In this document: one piece after another, positions 10,991 to 21,305 of the stretch
Position numbering within the stretch: position 1 is the first letter of the stretch
Layout of the letters: every line of letters begins with the position of its first letter
Assembly (NCBI GenBank): GCA_014155875.1
Contig: JACEFZ010014460.1
Coordinates: 31,001-95,000 of the forward strand
Length of the DNA stretch: 64,000 nt
Direction of reading: 5' to 3'
Origin: Cepaea nemoralis
Lineage: Eukaryota; Mollusca; Gastropoda; Stylommatophora; Helicidae
Notes under the pieces: model-generated
What the model was told of the DNA's origin: nothing
Databases searched by the model: none
What the model saw: only the letters and a program-made list of their open reading frames with translations
Made by a program: the position numbers and the translations under genes

Positions 10991-11119
10991 CTGATATTGA
11001 CAGTTGAAAATTGCTGTCGAAGGCGGAGTTAGCCAAAACATCTGTGTTGATGTGGAAGGTAATGGGAATCCACTACATTATCTCGGCAAACATAAGTACC
11101 CGTTTCTGAGGGTGTCAGA

Positions 11120-11345
11120 AATGAGGTAACTGCAGTCGCATAGTAGCTAGACGCTTGTCTGCCGTCGCTGTGGTTATTGGTTCGAATCCCATCGAAGACA
11201 ATTATGTACAAGTAGGTGGACTCCTAGATCGACTCAGCCTAAACTGGTACCAAATATTATCTCGGGAAAGGGAAGGAGGCCGGTGTGATACTGACCACAT
11301 CACCTCTCGTGTACCCATGATAAAGATATGAGCAGTGCGGCTTGA
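11120..11345 (+). mobile_element. SINE-D copy, sense orientation
   Basis: A head with GCATAGTAGCTAGACGCTTG and B-box-like GGTTCGAATCCC, then GATCGACTCAGCCTAAA and GATACTGACCACATCACC, i.e. the SINE-D body in the opposite orientation to most copies here. Confidence 0.7.
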
Positions 11346-11351
11346 TAATAA

Positions 11352-12045
11352 CAACTGATCCAGCGCGACACACATCAAGGTGACATAGTCATCTACCTCG
11401 ATGGGTCAGTGGTGAGAAACAGACGTAGTGGTTGGGGTTTTATTGCAAAGACTAATGAACGAGTCTTGAAAAAGGAGAGTCTGGCAAATGCGAATACGAC
11501 CTCCAGCATGAGAACGGATGTGGAAATAGTAACAGTGGCATTCCGTTGGTTAGACGCGACTACTGCAACACACATTTTGTTTATTATGGATTCAAAGACT
11601 ATGCTTAGAAAGGTGGAGAAAGGAATGTTTTGTGTGGAATGGCTATCGTCGCTTCAAAAGTCACAGATTGTAAGAATTGTATGGATATTTTCCCCTGGCA
11701 ATGCGGGGGTGCGGGGGGAATGAACAGGCTGATAGGCTGGCAGGGAATACACCTCTTGGTGGTAGATTGTTCTATGGACCAGGGGAAGTTGATCGTGCGC
11801 TTGTGGGACCAGGTGGAGAAGAAGGGGGAACAAACCCGTATGTGGAAAGAACGAGATTGTGGGGGATCCGCGAGGTTTCTGGAAGAATCTCAAAACTGAG
11901 AAGTAATACCAGGAGAACTTTAAATTAGATAGTGGTGGGAACGATTAGTAGTGTAACTCTTCACTGGCTGTAGAACGATGGAACGGAGCACGTACGGGAA
12001 TGTCCTGAGTGCAGTAATGTTGGTTCTTATCTCAACTCAATAAAG
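11352..12045 (+). pseudogene. LINE RNase H 3' fragment, broken
   Basis: Encodes a decayed RNase H domain: VIYLDGSVVRNRRSGWGF, then TTSSMRTDVEIVTVAF, LFIMDSKTMLRKVE and VWIFSPGNAGVRGE. A frameshift follows near 11710, and the remainder (NEQADRLAGN, then a loop and helix) lies in another frame. It ends near 12045 in the CTCAACTCAA type of 3' tail. It is about 85% alike by eye to the copy at 54705-55385, and both begin at CTGATCCAG, so the 5' boundaries coincide. It is the C-terminal part of an I/Ingi-like LINE polyprotein. Confidence 0.8.
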
Positions 12046-12489
12046 TCGTCGTTAGCAACAGCAACAACAAAACAATAATAATGACAATGACGATGATTAC
12101 CGCGAAGATTATAATAATAATACTGACAATAATAATTATAATTCACGCGTTTATTTAGAAATAATTAGAAATAAGATTACGGGCGATTTTGATTGTATTG
12201 GGGAGGGGGGGGGGGGGGCATGCTGCAATCACATTAGATCACAAAGCGTGTCCGGTAGCGGGATTTGGTCAGACCTCCAAATCCCACAGGAGGTTATGGG
12301 ATGATTTTCCCGCAACCAAACATGCAGTGCACGTATGCAGGAGTTAACAGCCACAAAAGAAATATTCTCTGCTCGATCTGAACTCAGAGTAAATGGAGAA
12401 TAACAATAAAGGATGCGGATCTTTTTCTTTGTGTTAACGCCATGAAGCTTTTTATGTATATCTTAGTGTTGGATATATATTGATGGTCT

Positions 12490-12960
12490 TATATTTTATA
12501 CCGTCGGAGGTCATCCTTGACATGGTCAATATCACGCTGACGTTGTACTTCCAATGAAATGTCATGGTGTCCCATTTTAGGCTGTTTCTAAATAGAAGCA
12601 CTGGTCAGCGAGGGAAATCACAATTTCGAAGGAGAATCGAATACATGACCACTAGGTCGGCAGGTGCCGGCTTCCTGGCCTAGAGGTTAGCGACTTTTCT
12701 CCGTAATCTCGTATACTCTCGTAAGTAACGTGACGACGGTGAAAATCAGCAGTGGTTCGAATCGCGTCGGTAACTTAGGGGTATGTGAGCCGGCCGCTCA
12801 AAAAGCAATTGCAAACTACTGAGCGTAATATTGCCAAGAAATCAACAATCAGCTGTAAGATGCTGATGTTGACATGAATGTCCTGTAAAGGATATGCGAA
12901 CAAATCTAAGGTCGGCAGGTAAGTATGCTAGCTAAAGTGCTACCACTGCTCTTAAATAGA
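12490..12960 (-). mobile_element. SINE-D copy split by a SINE-C
   Basis: The SINE-D body runs on plus from about 12490 to 12665 and resumes at 12909 with the tRNA-like head. The break is the insertion at 12666-12908. Confidence 0.75.
12666..12908 (+). mobile_element. SINE-C, full copy (243 bp)
   Basis: Bounded by a perfect 12-bp TSD AGGTCGGCAGGT at 12654-12665 and 12909-12920, inside a SINE-D. The head is GGCCTAGAGGTTAGCGAC with B-box-like GGTTCGAATCGC. The body is the one shared with SINE-B (AAAGCAATTGCAAACTACTG) and it ends in CCTGTAAAGGATATGCGAAC. This copy fixes the limits of the family. Confidence 0.9.
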
Positions 12961-12984
12961 TAATAATTAATTAAAAAATTTAGT

Positions 12985-13212
12985 TGCTTATCCTTTACAG
13001 GACGTCGCAGTCAGCACCAGCAGTTTTTGCTGTTCTGATCTCTAGGCAAGTTTACGTTCAGTAATTTGCCATTGCTTTCTGAACGACCGGCACACATACC
13101 AATTTTTTTAAAACCAACGCAAGGTGGTCTGCTGCCAAACCCCCCGCAGCTGTGTTTCGAACGCGGTATGTGGGATAACGAATTATGTGCGTAACTCCTT
13201 CGTCACAGAGTC
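12985..13212 (-). mobile_element. SINE-B copy
   Basis: Begins on plus with TATCCTTTACAGGACGTCGC (rc of the family 3' end) and ends with the tRNA-like head near 13210. The body is shared with SINE-C. Confidence 0.75.
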
Positions 13213-13485
13213 GGTAATATTAAGTAAATGACACAAAAATACGCTTTGAGGTGCAATGTGTTAATGGTGCTAGACTCATTGTCACAGACTGATAATACGG
13301 TTATAGAGAAGATAACTTGGAGAATATAGTTATGTATATAAGAGTATAGAATTAAACACACACCAAAAGAATAGAAATTGTACGGTAGTTGCTGGTCATA
13401 AGAGTAAGAACTCAGAGTATTACGGTATTCGCGAATTACGAGTGAACAATTCGTCTGTCAGTCTGCAATTCACGGGGATTAGACC

Positions 13486-14205
13486 TTTTGTCATCATCAT
13501 CATCATGTGCCATGCCGGTAAGCGTAGATGGTCATGTTTTGCCATCTCATCTCACTCGATCACCAAAGTCGTGGATCCGCTCAGTGTTCTTATCTCGACT
13601 ATACAACGAGGCCAGGGCATCCAAGTATTTGTTTCTCTGTCCTCCCTTTGTTCTCTTCCCTTCGACCTTGCCAGTTGTCACCAAGTTCTCCAATTTATGT
13701 CTTCTCATAATGTGACCAAAGAATTGTGACTGTCTACGTCAATTTTTCTAATCAGTTTACGGTTTTCATTTGTTTCTTGTATGACTTGGATGGCTTGGCC
13801 ACATGGCATGGACGGGACAGGAACACTGAGCTGATCCACGACACTGGTGATCGAGTGAAATGGGGAATCATGACCGCCCACACTTTCCGGTATGGCACAT
13901 GATTGATTGATTGATGACTTGGTCATTAGTTTTTATATCCGTCCATTGTATTCTTTGCATTTTTCTCAGAAACCACAATTCCACGGCCATCAGATGTTTT
14001 TCAGCTTGTCTGTTCATTGCCCACGCTTCACATTCATACAAAAGTACAGGTTCTATGTAGCACTCACTTCAACACTCCTTTTTTCGTTGCAAATGAAATC
14101 TTTTTATTGGTCAGTATGTTTTTCATCTTGCAAAAGACTGCCTTCGCCATGGCGATTCTTGTTCTAATCTCTTCAAGGCATCTCCCATCAGACCTTTGTA
14201 AGAAT
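13486..14205 (-). mobile_element. RTE-like LINE 3' fragment, subfamily 2
   Basis: A minus-strand 3' end: the element finishes in (ATG)n, seen on plus as CATCATCATCATCATG at 13493-13508, preceded by the conserved GTGCCATGCCGG. Coding remnants upstream are decayed. The same family, further decayed, lies at 48885-49700. It is interrupted at 13790-13913 by a short copy of the same family in the opposite orientation. Confidence 0.7.
13790..13913 (+). mobile_element. 124-bp 5'-truncated RTE-like LINE nested in its own family
   Basis: The plus-strand sequence CTGAGCTGATCCACGACACT through GGTATGGCACATGATTGATT repeats the 3' terminus of the surrounding element in inverse orientation. A 9-bp TSD ATGACTTGG flanks it (13781-13789 and 13914-13922). 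The tail is GATT-type here and ATG-type in the host copy. Confidence 0.85.
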
Positions 14206-14284
14206 GGGTGAACTCTTGGGTTCAACAACAGCAGAGACTCGTGCAGCTTTATCTCAGTTGAAAATTATTTTAAAAAAAAAATGT

Positions 14285-14512
14285 TTTGAATATACTTTAC
14301 AGGACATCGCTGTCAACATCAGCATCTTTCAGCTGATTGTTGATTTATTGGCAACTGTAGTTTGCAATTGCTTTCTGAGCGGCTGGCCCACATACCCCGT
14401 AAGTTACCGACGTGATTCGAACCACTGCTGATTCTCACCGTAGTCACGTTACTTACGAGAGTATACGACATTACGGAGAAAAGTCGCTAACCTCTAGGCC
14501 AGGACGCCGGCT
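14285..14512 (-). mobile_element. SINE-C copy
   Basis: Starts on plus with ATATACTTTACAGGACATCG (rc of the family 3' end) and ends at the head, GCCTAGAGGTTAGCGAC on minus, with B-box-like GGTTCGAATCAC. Matches 12666-12908. Confidence 0.8.
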
Positions 14513-15495
14513 TAAAATTATAAGAATAGTTTAAAACACAATGTAAAACTTAAAGATTTCATTGTTATGATTAATAGTTAAACTTCACTATCGATTGCCT
14601 GTTAGGGAGTACAGTGTTTACATTCCGCATTTAGTTAGCTGGTAGCTTTGAGTTGTATACATACTTGTTTTTGGTAATCATGAGCAGACATCAGATCATC
14701 ATCATCTTCAAGTGCCATGCCGACTGGCGTAGACTTTCATGACTCCCCACAGGTCTTGGTCTTTGGTTTTCTGGATCAACTCTACCGTTGATATTCCTCA
14801 ATGCCACTATCGCAATCCATCCAGCATCATTTCTCTTGGTCTGCCTCTGCCTCTCTTCCCCTCGATCTTTTTACTTGTCACGATGTTCTCCAATGCCTCT
14901 CTTCTCATCACATGATCACCAAAACGTTGTTTGCCTCTTTCTTATTGTTGTATATAATGTTCTAGTTTCATTAGCCTCTTTCGTGCATTCGTTAATAGTT
15001 AATTTGGCAGTCCAAGGAATTCGCAACATTCGTCTCAGGAACCACATCTCTGTTGCTTCCAAGTTCTTCCTAATTTGTTCATTTAAATTCCAAATTCACG
15101 GCCATACAGCAAAACAGGTTCTATAAAGCACCTTAGCACTATTTCTTACATTCAATGATACTGACTTATTGCATAAGATATTCTTCATTTTCTGAAATGC
15201 AGCCTTTGCTTGCCCTATTCTGCTCGTAATCTCTGTTGTGCATCTTCCATTTGCTATTATAAATGTCCCTAGCTATTTAAAACTATCTACTTGGTGAAGA
15301 ATTTTCTCTTCTATCTCTATTTCACATTTGGGTATTATCTGTTTCTTTGATATCACCATTATTACTGTTTTCTTGATATTCAAGGAGAGTCCTTTCATTG
15401 CACTTTCTGTTACTACAATGTCCAACAATTGTTGTAGATATTTTGCATTATCCGCCATGAATACTGTGTCACCTGCATAGCGCATATTATTTATA

Positions 15496-16393
15496 TTATT
15501 AAAAGTGAGAGGGATATTTGACAAGGAAGAACAGAACAGTGTACAGCGCAGAACAGCCACTCTCAGCTTCCTTGATGACGAATACCCACAGGACCTATGG
15601 ATCCGAGTTTACACAGATGGGTCAGCACAAAATGCTGTTCGAAATGGAGGAGCGGGAGTGTACATAGAATACCCAAATAATACTAGAGACACGGCCAGAA
15701 TTCCAACAGGAAAGTACTGCCATAACTATGATGCTGAAATTGAGGCAATCAAGATAGCCACAGAGAAATTACAAAATACCAGCCATGGTACACAACCTGT
15801 GGTGATATTGACAGATGCAAAATCCGTAATAGAGGTGCTCCTGTCTGGGAAATTGCCAGTTCTGAGGACACTACTTTCTGAACTTAGCAATCAGCGTAAG
15901 ATCACCATACAGTGGATACCATCCCACTGTGGAGTCCCCGGAAACGACAGAGCTGATCGATTGGCTAAGGAAGGAGCAAAAGAAGAACAACCTGGTGTGC
16001 CTATTACATACCACCAAAAGAAAAGAATGATCAAATCAGTCAGAAGGCCACCAAACCTTACTCAAGATGACTACCACGTTATGGACAGACCAGAACAGGT
16101 CATTCTTCTGCGCCTCAGAACAGGACACAATAGATTACGCAACCACATGTATACAAAATTCAAGATTGGTGACTCAGCCATGTGCACGTGTGGTTTGGCG
16201 TCGCAGACAGCAGAGCACATACTCCAGGATTGTCCAAACTACAACATATCCAGGCGAACCTTCTGGCCTAGAGAGACAACAGTGGAGGATAAACTCTATG
16301 GACCGCTGAATGAACTAAAAAAGACTGTTGGATTCATACAAGAGACAACATTGCAGTTATAAGCATATTTCAGGCGAACGTAAGAAGAAGAAG
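15496..16393 (+). mobile_element. 5'-truncated RNase H LINE inserted into an RTE-like LINE
   Basis: An 898-bp insertion with a 7-bp TSD ATTTATA at 15489-15495 and 16394-16400. The 3' tail is TAAGAAGAAGAAG. Removing it restores the reading frame of the host reverse transcriptase across the junction (SYSINNMRYAGD), which confirms the limits. Confidence 0.9.
15505..16362 (+). pseudogene. LINE RNase H domain, open frame but 5'-truncated
   Basis: An open frame of 285 residues with no stop, although the polyprotein upstream is gone. RNase H motifs: RVYTDGSAQNAVRNGGAG (about 33-50), the conserved Glu in AEIEAIKIATEK (about 74-85), ILTDAKSVIEVL (about 97-108) and IQWIPSHCGVPGNDRADRLA (about 137-156). 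A C-terminal Cys-Cys-His-Cys set follows in MCTCGLASQTAEHILQDC. It is the intact counterpart of the broken copy at 3465-4636. It has no promoter of its own, so expression is not expected. Confidence 0.85.
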
Positions 16394-16787
16394 ATTTATA
16401 CTATAACTTCCGAAAATTATTCCTGGCTTTTCTTTGATCTCTCTCATTATTACTTCCCTATAGAGGGAGAAGAGATCCAGTGACAAAAAACATCCATGTC
16501 TTACTCCAAGCTTTATGTGTTCATAATTTCCTTCTTTATTTCCCATTTTAATAGCTGCCATTTGGTTCCAGTAAATATTATTTTTTTATTATTCTGAGAT
16601 CCTCCCCATCAACGTTAATACCTTCCAACATTTTAATAATTTCATCATGTTTTACTTTATCAAATGCCTTAGTATAATCAAGGACATCAGATATCCCATG
16701 TTAATCAAAAAGGATAAAACGTCTTTAGACATAGAAGTCTGTATTAAATGTGTCTGCATTGATTTCGGTCACAATGTCACTAAATTG

Positions 16788-17080
16788 TAATATTAACATG
16801 TGTAGTGAATGCCGGTGAGATAGATTGTGACGGACAGGATGTGAGATGATCGCTATGATAAATGTACTTGCCATTGTGGGGACACTGTATCGGACCGGTG
16901 AGGTTGGTTGGCGAAATAACACTTCAGTATTAATTCGAAATCAGAGTTAAGAAGTGGCTGGGTTCTGGAGGCGACAAAGCAGTGGCCGTGCACAGTGAAG
17001 TGCGGTGAGTTTTGTAATTAAAGTCTGTTTTGTGGTTTGCCCCAGTGTCCTGTGGTCTCTAGAGCATTAACGTTTATGTT
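16788..17080 (+). mobile_element. Possible LTR-retrotransposon end (LTR + primer-binding site)
   Basis: AATTAAAGTCTG near 17017 looks like a poly(A)-signal region, and TTGGTGCCTGAAAG at about 17079-17092 resembles the TGGTGCCGAAA-type primer-binding site that follows many Gypsy 5' LTRs. The left edge and any second LTR were not found. Weak call. Confidence 0.25.
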
Positions 17081-17121
17081 GGTGCCTGAAAGCAAAATGT
17101 TACGCCGATTCAAAAGAATTA

Positions 17122-17896
17122 ACTACAACCACAAGGAATTCAGAACGCCCATATTTACTACAACAGCAAGTGTTTCTGAACGTCATATTTACTACAACAG
17201 CAAGTATTTCAGAACGCCCATATTTACTACAACAGCAAGTGTTTCTGACCGTAAATATTTACTACAACAGGAAGTGTTTCATAACGCCCGTATTTACTAC
17301 AACAGCAAGTGTTTCAGAACGCCCATATTTACTACAACAGCAAGTGTTTCTGAACGCCCATATTTACTACAACAGCAAGTGTTTCTGAACGCCCATATTT
17401 ACTACAACAGCAAGTGTTTCAGAACGCCCATATTTACTACAACAGCATGTGTTTCAGAACGCCCATATTTACTACAACAGCAAGTATTTCAGAACGCCCA
17501 TATTTACTACAACAGCAAGTGTTTCTGACCGTCCATATTTACTACAACAGGAAGTGTTTCATAACGCCCATATTTACTACAACAGCAAGTGTTTCAGAAC
17601 GCCCATATTTACTACAACAGCAAGTGTTTCTGAACGCCCATATTTACTACAACAGCAAGTGTTTCTGACCGTACATATTTACTACAACAGGAAGTGTTTC
17701 ATAACGCCCATATTTACTACAACAGAAAGTGTTTCAGAACGCCCATATTTACTACAACAGCAAGTGTTTCAGAACGCCCATATTTACTACAACAGCAAGT
17801 GTTTCTGAACGCCCATATTTACTACAACAGCAAGTGTTTCAGAACGCCCATATTTACTACAACAGCAAGTGTTTCAGAACGCCCATATTTGTATAG
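17122..17896. repeat. 35-bp satellite, about 22 units, with higher-order structure
   Basis: The unit contains GCCCATATTTACTACAACAG followed by CAAGTGTTT and a variable start: CAGAACG (A), CTGAACG (B), CTGACCGT (C) or CATAACG (D). C units always carry GGAAG in place of GCAAG and are always followed by a D unit (3 of 3). The order tATTT-A-C-D-A-B appears twice, 280 bases apart, so the array grew in multi-unit blocks. Because 35 is not a multiple of 3, all three plus frames read through it; these frames are not evidence of a gene. Confidence 0.95.
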
Positions 17897-18096
17897 ACCA
17901 GCCGGTTCTGGCTGGGTAGTGTGGTCTGCAGCACGCCGGCCATCTTTACCTCCCAAGACATTCCCTGGTGTCTGTTTTAGGCAGGATCGACATGTTAGTC
18001 CAAGTTATTTTAAAATGTCTCTCGGATGAGGATTCGAACCCATAACCACGGCCTGTGTGCGAGTGTCTAGCCCCACTACGCTGCCGCGGTTCCCTA
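17897..18096 (-). mobile_element. SINE-D copy abutting the satellite
   Basis: Begins on plus with GTATAGACCAGCCGGTTC (rc of the family 3' end) and ends at a tRNA-like head with CGCGGCAGCGTAGTGGGGC and B-box-like GGGTTCGAATCC on minus. The 35-bp satellite stops exactly at its 3' end. Confidence 0.75.
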
Positions 18097-18217
18097 AATG
18101 GAAAATTATTATTTTATGTGATACCTCCTACATTGGTACAAAACATAAGGTTGTTTTCGAAACAAAAGAATGGAAGAAAACCTTGCTCTCTGTTGCGATA
18201 ATATGTAACCTTTCTTT

Positions 18218-18500
18218 CAGCAGTCAGTAATTTCTTTCTTTCAATCTTGAAGCCAAACGTTCTGAAGATACCGTAGAGAGATATAGATCTTGGATTAGAT
18301 CATTCAGTTCACGGTGGTCGAAGCGTTGAGCAGCTGGAAAATCATCTTAGAAATCACTATCACTGTCACTTGTTGTTAAATATGCCACTACTGTTTCATC
18401 TTCTTGCAGTGAATCCGAAATATGACTGAAAGTTGGAATTGACATGTCATCTCGGTGTGGAACAGGTCGTCTAATAGAATCTAAATCGGGATATTTCAAT
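18218..18500 (-). pseudogene. Remnant of an ELNDL-type invertebrate protein family
   Basis: The minus strand encodes IRRPVPHRDDMSIPTFSHI, then DSLQEDETVVAYLTTSDSDS, a stop, and FDHRELNDLIQDLYLS followed by SERLASRLKERNY and a stop. The pattern RELNDL.xDLxLSxxxxELLASRLKExNLL is one I associate with an unnamed, multi-copy invertebrate family, possibly carried by a mobile element. I cannot assign a function. At least two in-frame stops mark it as dead. Confidence 0.45.
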
Positions 18501-20190
18501 TTTTTGTGATTTATTTCCCATTAATTCCCTTAATATTGACAGCACTGAAGTAGCAGTCATCATAGTGGTTCTTGGGCTCTCTCCAAGCCATCAGAATTCA
18601 CAATTTTGTAAGGGAATAGACAGAAATATTTTTTTTTCTTTTTTCCCCCAGGGCCTTATATAGAAAATACTGTAATAATATTAATTAAATAATACACAAA
18701 TGCATGTATCTCAAAAATTAGAGCTGCTACAGACAAATAAATGTGATAATTTGATTCGGCAGACCTCTTTTATGCAAAATCAGATGTAAAATGTTTGGCA
18801 CCAAAGATTGTTTTTTTAAAAACTGTTATCAATTAGACATTACCATGTGCTGTGAACTTTCTTCTTCATTTATCTCCCATTTCGGCATAGACCCTCAACC
18901 AAATGACGTGTATCTTTCGCAATTTCCGGAAGCTCTCTCCATGTCCTCCAAGTATTATTCGTCTCTGTCTGTAATTCTCTTCTCCGTGTGTTTTTAGTTT
19001 TTATGGTATTTCGTTCGCCTTGTGCGTTCCAGATATAAGAGTTTCTATAGTCTGTTTACTTTTGTCTGCCCCAATATAAAAGTCCATATCTCAGTAACCA
19101 ACTGAGGGAAAATGATGAGATTTAGCATATAACCTTATCATTATGTCCACCCAACAAAAATATTTTTGTTCTGGAGATTGTACAGCAGATTTCAAAGTTT
19201 GTTTATATGCGGTATATAATTTACGGGACAGAGATGAAGTCCATGTTATTAAATGTATTACCTCTTCACCGGAAACACTAGCGCTGAATAGTTAATTTTC
19301 TCGTGGGACATAGGATTGGCCTTATGACAAGTGCCTCGCGTAGAGCCTTGTGTCGTCATCCGAACTGGCGGAAAATTACTGTAAAACAAGTTTGTTAGCG
19401 AGAAATCACTAGTTTTTCACCAAAACATCAAAGAAATGTCACCGCTTTCCGTGATTTAAGTTGCTTTTGGATCTATCAAAGACATATTCCTTGGGTGGGG
19501 GTTAATATAAGACGGCAGGAAAAATTTCATAACGATGCAACAGACAATTTTCAAAATAATTGATCGTGAATGAAGGCATTTATTTCTGGATAGACTATAG
19601 TTACATTGTCCCCAGGCTTTCTCATGTGTGCCCTATCCAGAGCCAGCGTCTTTTCCTCGCCTCCTGATCCACTGGAATGTGTTTAGTTCTCCCCGTGAGC
19701 TCTACATTCGTTAGTTCTGTCATACTACTTTAGTTCTACTATTCTGCACATAGACTAATTAATACATCAGTGGCTTTGAAAGTTGAGACTCATGACAGGT
19801 CTATACACTGGCTATTGTCAAAGCATTCAGTCAGACACACACAGGCTTAGAATGCTTAGATAAGCAAAATCAGCGACCTCAAAGAACATCGACTTGCATA
19901 GCCCAACATTTAACCCGCCAAGCGCAAGATTTACTTTTGAACGTTCCATGCGACGGCCGACAGCATTCGTGCTTTAAAAATGAAGACATCTGTGTCTAGC
20001 ATACTGTGAGACTGGTTACAATCGAGCCCTTGTGGTCGAGATCTATGCTGAGCTCCAGGTATTTGGTATTAGGTCCGTATTTTCGTTTACACAGTGACAC
20101 ATTATACAGTCAGTGTTAGCAGTCGCCTTTGTTTTTTCTTCAGAGAAATAACGGTTGCAGCAGGATAAAATGAAAACAGGCTTGTGTGGC
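18501..20190. other. No recognisable feature
   Basis: AT-rich, about 1.7 kb, without open frames of note or known repeats. This is the longest plain stretch in the first third of the window. Confidence 0.5.
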
Positions 20191-20195
20191 TCCTG

Positions 20196-20196
20196 C

Positions 20197-20255
<59 letters not shown>

Positions 20256-20321
20256 GGACGGACAGACGGACGGACGGACGGACGGACGGACGGGGCAGGC
20301 GGCGGGCGGACGGGCGGACGG

Positions 20322-20392
<71 letters not shown>
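20196..20392. repeat. Compound microsatellite (GACA)n-(GACG)n-(GA)n
   Basis: GACA units pass through GACG variants into a GGCGGGCGGACGG stretch and then (GA)n. All overlapping open frames are artefacts. Confidence 0.95.
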
Positions 20393-20882
20393 ACAAGCAC
20401 ATTGTACCTTACAACGAACTCAAACCCGGTGAACAAAATCATTGTGGAGATGAATTAGAAACGCAACAATAACAAAAACAATAAAATTAAACAAGGTTAT
20501 GTAAATATGTTAAATTAAGCTAAACCTCCTCACAACGAATCCGACCTTTCGATCTTAGTGATCTTCTTCGGGAAAAAACACAAACAGATCTAACATAAAC
20601 ATTGGTATCAGTAAATAATAACGCAACAACAAACAATGTATGAGAAACGCTAACGGGCGATTACATTACTGTATCTTGCTTTACTGAATTTAACAGTCAA
20701 TATTAACAATAAAATGAAATTATATTTAGTAGCAGTTGCTATATAACGTATGAAGTGTAGCTAAGTGTAGAATGGTGTTCACAGTATATAAACAGAAAGT
20801 GTTCTTTGAGATATTGTGAAGTATTTTCTCTGTTACTACCACTGGGGTTTATGTGCGTGAGGCTTCATTTGTTATGTTTATA
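20393..20882. other. No recognisable feature
   Basis: AT-rich spacer with nothing I can name. Confidence 0.45.
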
Positions 20883-21096
20883 TTTTGTATTAGCTTTGTC
20901 AGAATACTCAGATTCGTATTAGTTTTGTCAGAGAATACTCAGATTCGTATTAATTTCATCAGAGAGTATTCAGATTCGCATTAGTTTTACCAGAGAATAC
21001 TCAAGTTCATATTAGTTTTATCAGAGTTCTCAAATTCGTATTAGTTTCATCAGAGAGTTATCAGATTTGTATTGGTTTTATCAGAGAGAATTCAGA
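20883..21096. repeat. Minisatellite, unit about 31 bp, 6-7 copies
   Basis: The unit contains TTTTATCAGAGAATACTCAG and ATTCGTATTAG, with length variation between copies. It ends next to a SINE. Confidence 0.85.
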
Positions 21097-21099
21097 TAA

Positions 21100-21305
21100 C
21101 AGAAGACGGTGTTGCCGAGAGGTTTAACGTGCTCACGCTTGAATGTCCTGCACACTGGCGGCGGGTAGTGGGTTCATTCTACACACCGATAATCTGAACT
21201 GTAAAGTTGACTTCCCGTTCAGAAAGCAATGGCAAACTGCTGAGCGCAAAATTGCCTAGAAAATTAACCTGTAGTTGATAGCAACGGCCTGCAAAGAGCA
21301 TGCAA
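21100..21305 (+). mobile_element. SINE with shared B/C body and third head type
   Basis: The head is GGTGTTGCCGAGAGGTTTAACG with B-box-like GGGTTCATTCTA (head stretch at 21109-21130), followed by the shared body CGTTCAGAAAGCAATGGCAA. The head matches 8863-9075, not the SINE-B or SINE-C heads. Confidence 0.65.

Larger units (their letters stand above)
14700..16700 (-). pseudogene. RTE-like reverse transcriptase, interrupted and decayed
   Basis: Reading on minus, 16700 to 16403 gives reverse-transcriptase motif A in LDYTKAFDKVKHDEII and then LGVRHGCFLSLDLFSLY (usual form GVRQGC.LSP.LF). After the insertion, 15480 onwards gives NNMRYAGDTVFMADN, where the usual catalytic YADD reads YAGD, then SLNIKKTVIM and a C-terminal ATEMWFLRRMLRIPWTA block. 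Several stops and frameshifts follow. N-terminal endonuclease is missing (5' truncation near 16707). The family makes a polyprotein that nicks DNA and copies its own RNA; this copy cannot. Confidence 0.85.
14696..16707 (-). mobile_element. RTE-like LINE 3' part, split by an RNase H LINE
   Basis: Two blocks, 16401-16707 and 14696-15495, read continuously on the minus strand once the insertion at 15496-16393 is skipped. The 3' end is GGCATGGCACTTGAAGATGA followed by GAT repeats. A near copy of the 3' part lies at 57541-58137. Confidence 0.85.

Noticed and set aside
15505..16362. Stand-alone host ribonuclease H gene
   Set aside because: It lies inside a TSD-bounded LINE insertion and lacks its own start region; the related copy at 3.5 kb is the same LINE.
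17122..17896. Regular 35-bp repeats resembling a CRISPR array or a repeat protein gene
   Set aside because: Units are contiguous with no unique spacers, and all three frames are open only because of the repeat unit; eukaryotic context.
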